Shown here: piece after piece, positions 60,863-64,000 of the stretch | Numbering within the stretch: the first letter of the stretch is position 1 | Layout: each line of letters starts with the position of its first letter | Origin: Embiotoca jacksoni | Lineage: Eukaryota > Chordata > Actinopteri > Embiotocidae | Direction of reading: 5' to 3' | Assembly: GCA_022577435.1 (NCBI GenBank) | Contig: JAKOON010000087.1 | Span: forward strand, 186,001 to 250,000 | DNA: 64,000 nucleotides | Position numbers and translations under genes: made by a program | The notes under the pieces: generated by a model | Told to the model about the DNA's origin: nothing | The model's database searches: none | Seen by the model: the letters and a program-made list of their open reading frames with translations, nothing else

Positions 60863-61344
60863 CGAGCAGCTCGAGGACCTCCTGGGTACCTGGAGTGGAG
60901 AGGTTTTCTATGCTCGGTTTACTTCACCAGCTAAATGCTACTGAGCACCAAACACGCTTAGCAAACAGTCTGCACACATCAAGTACAGAAATTTCATAGA
61001 GCTGCAAGTGGTGACTGTTTTCTGTAATAGTTTATGGGCTATATTTTTAACATCCTCAGGTCAGGCTGCTTGTCTTGTTAGCAGTTTCAGAAAATGTATA
61101 ATTTCTCACATTTGATTAGTTTGAACAAGGGAATATTCGTTATTTATGTTTGATAAAGTATCAAAATTGTGGCTTAATCAATTAAACATTTCAGCGTCCT
61201 TGTAACTGTGGTGACGGGCAGTTTCAAGACATCATAGAAACTTCAAATTAAAGGGCAAAATGCGGAGTTTGGACAAAGAAAAGACACAAATATGCGTTTT
61301 CTGACGTGATGCGCCGCAAAAGCAGAATATCACAAATAAAAATC

Positions 61345-61450
61345 AATTGTTGTAGTTGGGTTTGGTCAGTTTTAGGCATGCATATGCCTTGGTTAATATC
61401 GTGATTGTGGTCATAGTTAAAAGAAACCACCACGGATGTTTTGTTGACCC
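61345..61450 (+). mobile_element. Dispersed repeat with tttaggcat words (weak)
   Basis: The stretch has gtagttgggtttggtcagtt, ttaggcatgcatatgccttg, gttaatatcgtgattgtggt and taaaagaaaccaccacgg. It resembles, in the opposite orientation, the repeat at 22780-22930. Confidence 0.35.
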
Positions 61451-62261
61451 CTCCAACCACCCCAACCACATCAGTCTGAGAGCAGATCCAACTATGACTT
61501 CTTGGATTTGCAAACTTCAAAAGCTGCCCCTGCTGCATGTCAATCATATCTAACATGTAAAATCAAACAAATCAAAACAAAGTACCAGTTGAATACAATC
61601 ATGGAAACAGCATGTCTGCCTTTGTGTTCAATCATCTATCGATGTATCTAATTGTTTCCTCGACCGTCTATGAGGCTCCGTGCAGAACGTGCTTGGAGCT
61701 CCGAGCTCTGTTTGTGTCTGTCTGCCTGTGATCTCTGTCGGAGGCCTTTAGTTTGACAGATGGAGAACCTTGGGCTCAGACTCACCGCGTCACTGTGTCT
61801 AAGGAAGGCGGTTTCAAGACAGGCCAGCTTTTCCCTCCGACCGGGTATTTTTGGAACAAACAATCAGAGAATGAAAGTGCGTTGACTGCTGCACTGCAGC
61901 TCAGAGCTCCAAACTTTCACACATATTGTTATATTTGCATATTACTTCCAGTAAGAGAGTGCATAATGTTTTTCCGTCTCAACTCAGTGTCCATGTTCCT
62001 CTGTAACCTCCAGCGTTGCAGTAAAGTGAGTAAATAATTAGATCAATAGGGGGATACACTGTTGTTAGAAATCAACCCTGCAGATTCACGCTGCAGTGTT
62101 TTTCCCTCTCGGAGCAACGTCGTTATTCTGAACCGCATCACTAATGACCTCAATGATGAACTGCAGTGATGCAGTCTAAATCAGAGGATTATAACTCTCT
62201 AAATGTCAACGCTAAATATCTGCCACTGTCCTGCACATGTATTAAATATCACAATTTGAAA

Positions 62262-62445
62262 GGGGGCGTCCTGTTAGCCGAGTAGTTGGGGCACGAATCA
62301 CGTGGGCGTTAATGCTGACAGCAGCGAGGACCCGGTTTGATGGCTGGCTGGACCTTTACTGCATGTCATCTACATCTAGACCTTTCCTGTCGGCACCGTC
62401 TGCTTTATAAAGGCAGGGAAAATGCCCAAAAAAGAATAAAGAAAA
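62262..62445 (+). mobile_element. tRNA-derived SINE copy (degenerate)
   Basis: The head resembles a tRNA: an A-box-like stretch (ttagccgagtagttgg) near 62274-62289 and a degenerate B-box (cggtttgat) near 62333. The body then contains ctgcatgtcatctacatc, a tract with pyrimidine-rich words, and aaggcagggaaaatgccc, followed by an A-rich tail. This arrangement matches a SINE family common in teleosts, in which a tRNA-like head is joined to a conserved tail ending in aaaatgccc. The B box is mutated, so independent transcription is unlikely. Confidence 0.68.
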
Positions 62446-62989
62446 GAAAAAAAGAGATTTTGAAATTCATACCTCCCCTGGTGTTAAAAATTATTGGAGC
62501 TGTAACATTTCTTCTGACTTTCATTTGTTCTGTGCTCCCGCTGCGCACAGACACAGCTTGAAACAGATCACACTGAAAGGAATGGACCATATTTATCAAG
62601 AAAATAGCTGGAAATGTACTCTGTTGTCCAGAAAAAAAGCTTTACTTAATCTCTGAGGCTCGGGTTTTTTTTCTTTCTTTTAATTAATTTTATTGCGAGT
62701 CCTCAGGAACTTGGAAAAGATGTTACATGATTTGCTCACTCATGAATGAAGTGAAGTCATGCTGTAGCCCTCCAGACCTCTAATCATCGCCCACATTCAA
62801 ACACATCTGGTGCTGTTCCCATCCACAGCTGTGTACACGGGAGAAAAGTACAATAACTCTACAAAACAGTGGAATACTTTGATTTCTATTTTTATTCAGG
62901 ACATTACGGGTGGGCTCACTCTCCATTCAGGTTAGAGCTAAACTTGTTTTGCAGCAGTCAAATGAAATGACTTGTATCTCCTGTGCACG

Positions 62990-63475
62990 CCATAAAAACG
63001 AGGCCATACCACCAGAGGTTGTCTCCAAAAAGCTTCTGGCTCCATTGACTCCCATTCCATTTGTCTCATAAAATTCTCAGTCAATAAAATTTCTCCACGA
63101 GTTATCTGTGTTGTTAGCTAAAGTCGCTCCTTCTTAGTCGTTTTCTGGCCGTCGATCTGAAAATATTCCTGTCGTTAATTAGAAAATAAACAATCTCAAA
63201 AAGATGTGTTTTTGGGGGCGTGTCTGTTTGATTGACAGGCATGTAGTGCAGTCAGGTTACAGCTATCTGTGAGCGGGACGTTGAATCGCCGGATTTCCGA
63301 TCAGATCAAGTGAGATCCACCGCTCGCTCCTCCCCCAGGCTCGTCCAAATATGGTCACATCCTGCTCCAAACCGCTCCGGACTAGCAAGGTGGCGCCGGC
63401 CAAATTCCGAACTCAAGGCTTTAAAACGGCCGTTCACAAACCAACAGGTGACGTCACTGCCGGTTGCCGCCTGGT
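62990..63475 (+). mobile_element. Dispersed teleost repeat, family A copy 4 (longest)
   Basis: This is the fullest copy: ataccaccagaggttgtctc, ccattgactcccattccatt, tttgggggcgtgtctgtttg, attgacaggcatgtagtgca, aaaccgctccggactagcaa and aaaacggccgttcacaaacc all appear in order. It joins the modules seen separately in copies 1 and 2, so it is the best guide to the family's length (about 480 bp). No protein is encoded. Confidence 0.7.
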
Positions 63476-64000
63476 ACATACCCAAAAATAAGAATAAACT
63501 GTTCATATACGACCTGTCTGACTTTTCATGTTTTACCGCTCATGACTCATGGACGTTCTCTGTCTCATCCTACAGTCGTGTTTCTCAGAGCAGGAAATTC
63601 ACAGGGTTTTAAAATGCTTTACATATTCATTCCACACACACGCTCACCCACTCAGACATTGTAGATTCCCTGCGACTCTCTCGGTGGTCACACGAGACAT
63701 CGCGGGGGAATAAAAGAGAAAACGAAGAACTAGAGATGAAATGGGGGCAGAATATGAGCTTCACACGTCTGAGTGCTTCGCTGAAAAAGACCCGATATGC
63801 GTAAGATTCATTTCAAGGCAGCAGTTTCCCACTCAGGACTGTGTGGGCATATGTGTCTGACTAAATGCAGGGTGAATCAGAGGGTGTGTGAATGAAGCCG
63901 TGCATCGCTACAGAAGTGCTGCGAGTACTCGTGTGTCAAAAGAGTAGGAAATGGGTTTGAGAGTAATGCGTAGGACTTCCTTATAATGACTGGATCTGTT

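Larger units (their letters stand above)
60210..64000. other. No gene seen outside listed repeats
   Basis: Contains the short CA tract, a weak repeat at 61345, the SINE and family A copy 4. The remaining sequence is unique with only short ORFs. Confidence 0.5.

Noticed and set aside
62262..62345. Possible tRNA gene
   Set aside because: The A box is fair but the B box is mutated, no cloverleaf closes, and the tail continues into a SINE body.

Overview
This window looks like non-coding DNA of a ray-finned fish, probably a spiny-rayed teleost: either a large intron or a gene-poor intergenic stretch. The evidence is the repeat content. I recognise a tRNA-derived SINE, a Tc1/mariner relic, several dispersed families typical of teleosts, long TG/CA, CT and TTC microsatellites and many A/T homopolymers. 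There are no bacterial-style operons, and no ORF longer than about 190 codons. Family assignments rest on sequence recalled by eye, not on a database search.

The only well-supported coding sequence is one internal exon at 42765-42914 on the plus strand. It is 150 bp, has good splice sites on both sides, is symmetric (phase 1-1) and has strongly GC-biased third codon positions. I could not identify its gene. A second, much weaker coding-like stretch lies at about 1530-1842. A window this long holding one exon fits long flanking introns of a large gene on the plus strand, but no second exon of the same gene could be confirmed.

Layout: 1-8.2 kb is mostly unique, with two perfect hairpins, a CpG-rich patch followed by a CT tract and a TATA-like box (2.3-2.9 kb), and two copies of one dispersed repeat family. 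8.2-8.6 kb holds TTC and TG microsatellites. 9-20 kb is largely unique, with candidate conserved non-coding sequence near 14.75-15.2 kb. 20.1-20.55 kb is GC-rich with a C-rich, G-quadruplex-prone tract. 22-34 kb carries dispersed repeats, including a three-unit tandem repeat with nuclear-receptor-like half-sites at 30.9-31.4 kb. 37-41 kb has degenerate repeats and a SINE fragment. The exon at 42.8 kb is followed within 400 bp by the Tc1/mariner relic. 47.9-64 kb alternates unique, sometimes conserved-looking sequence with dispersed repeats, a 105-bp tandem duplication, a pair of direct repeats, the best SINE copy and a repeat copy at 63 kb.

I see no novel multi-gene system, CRISPR array, rRNA or functional tRNA gene. 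The observations most worth checking are the unidentified exon, the coding-like stretch near 1.7 kb, the half-site repeat, the duplications near 58-60 kb and the candidate conserved non-coding blocks.
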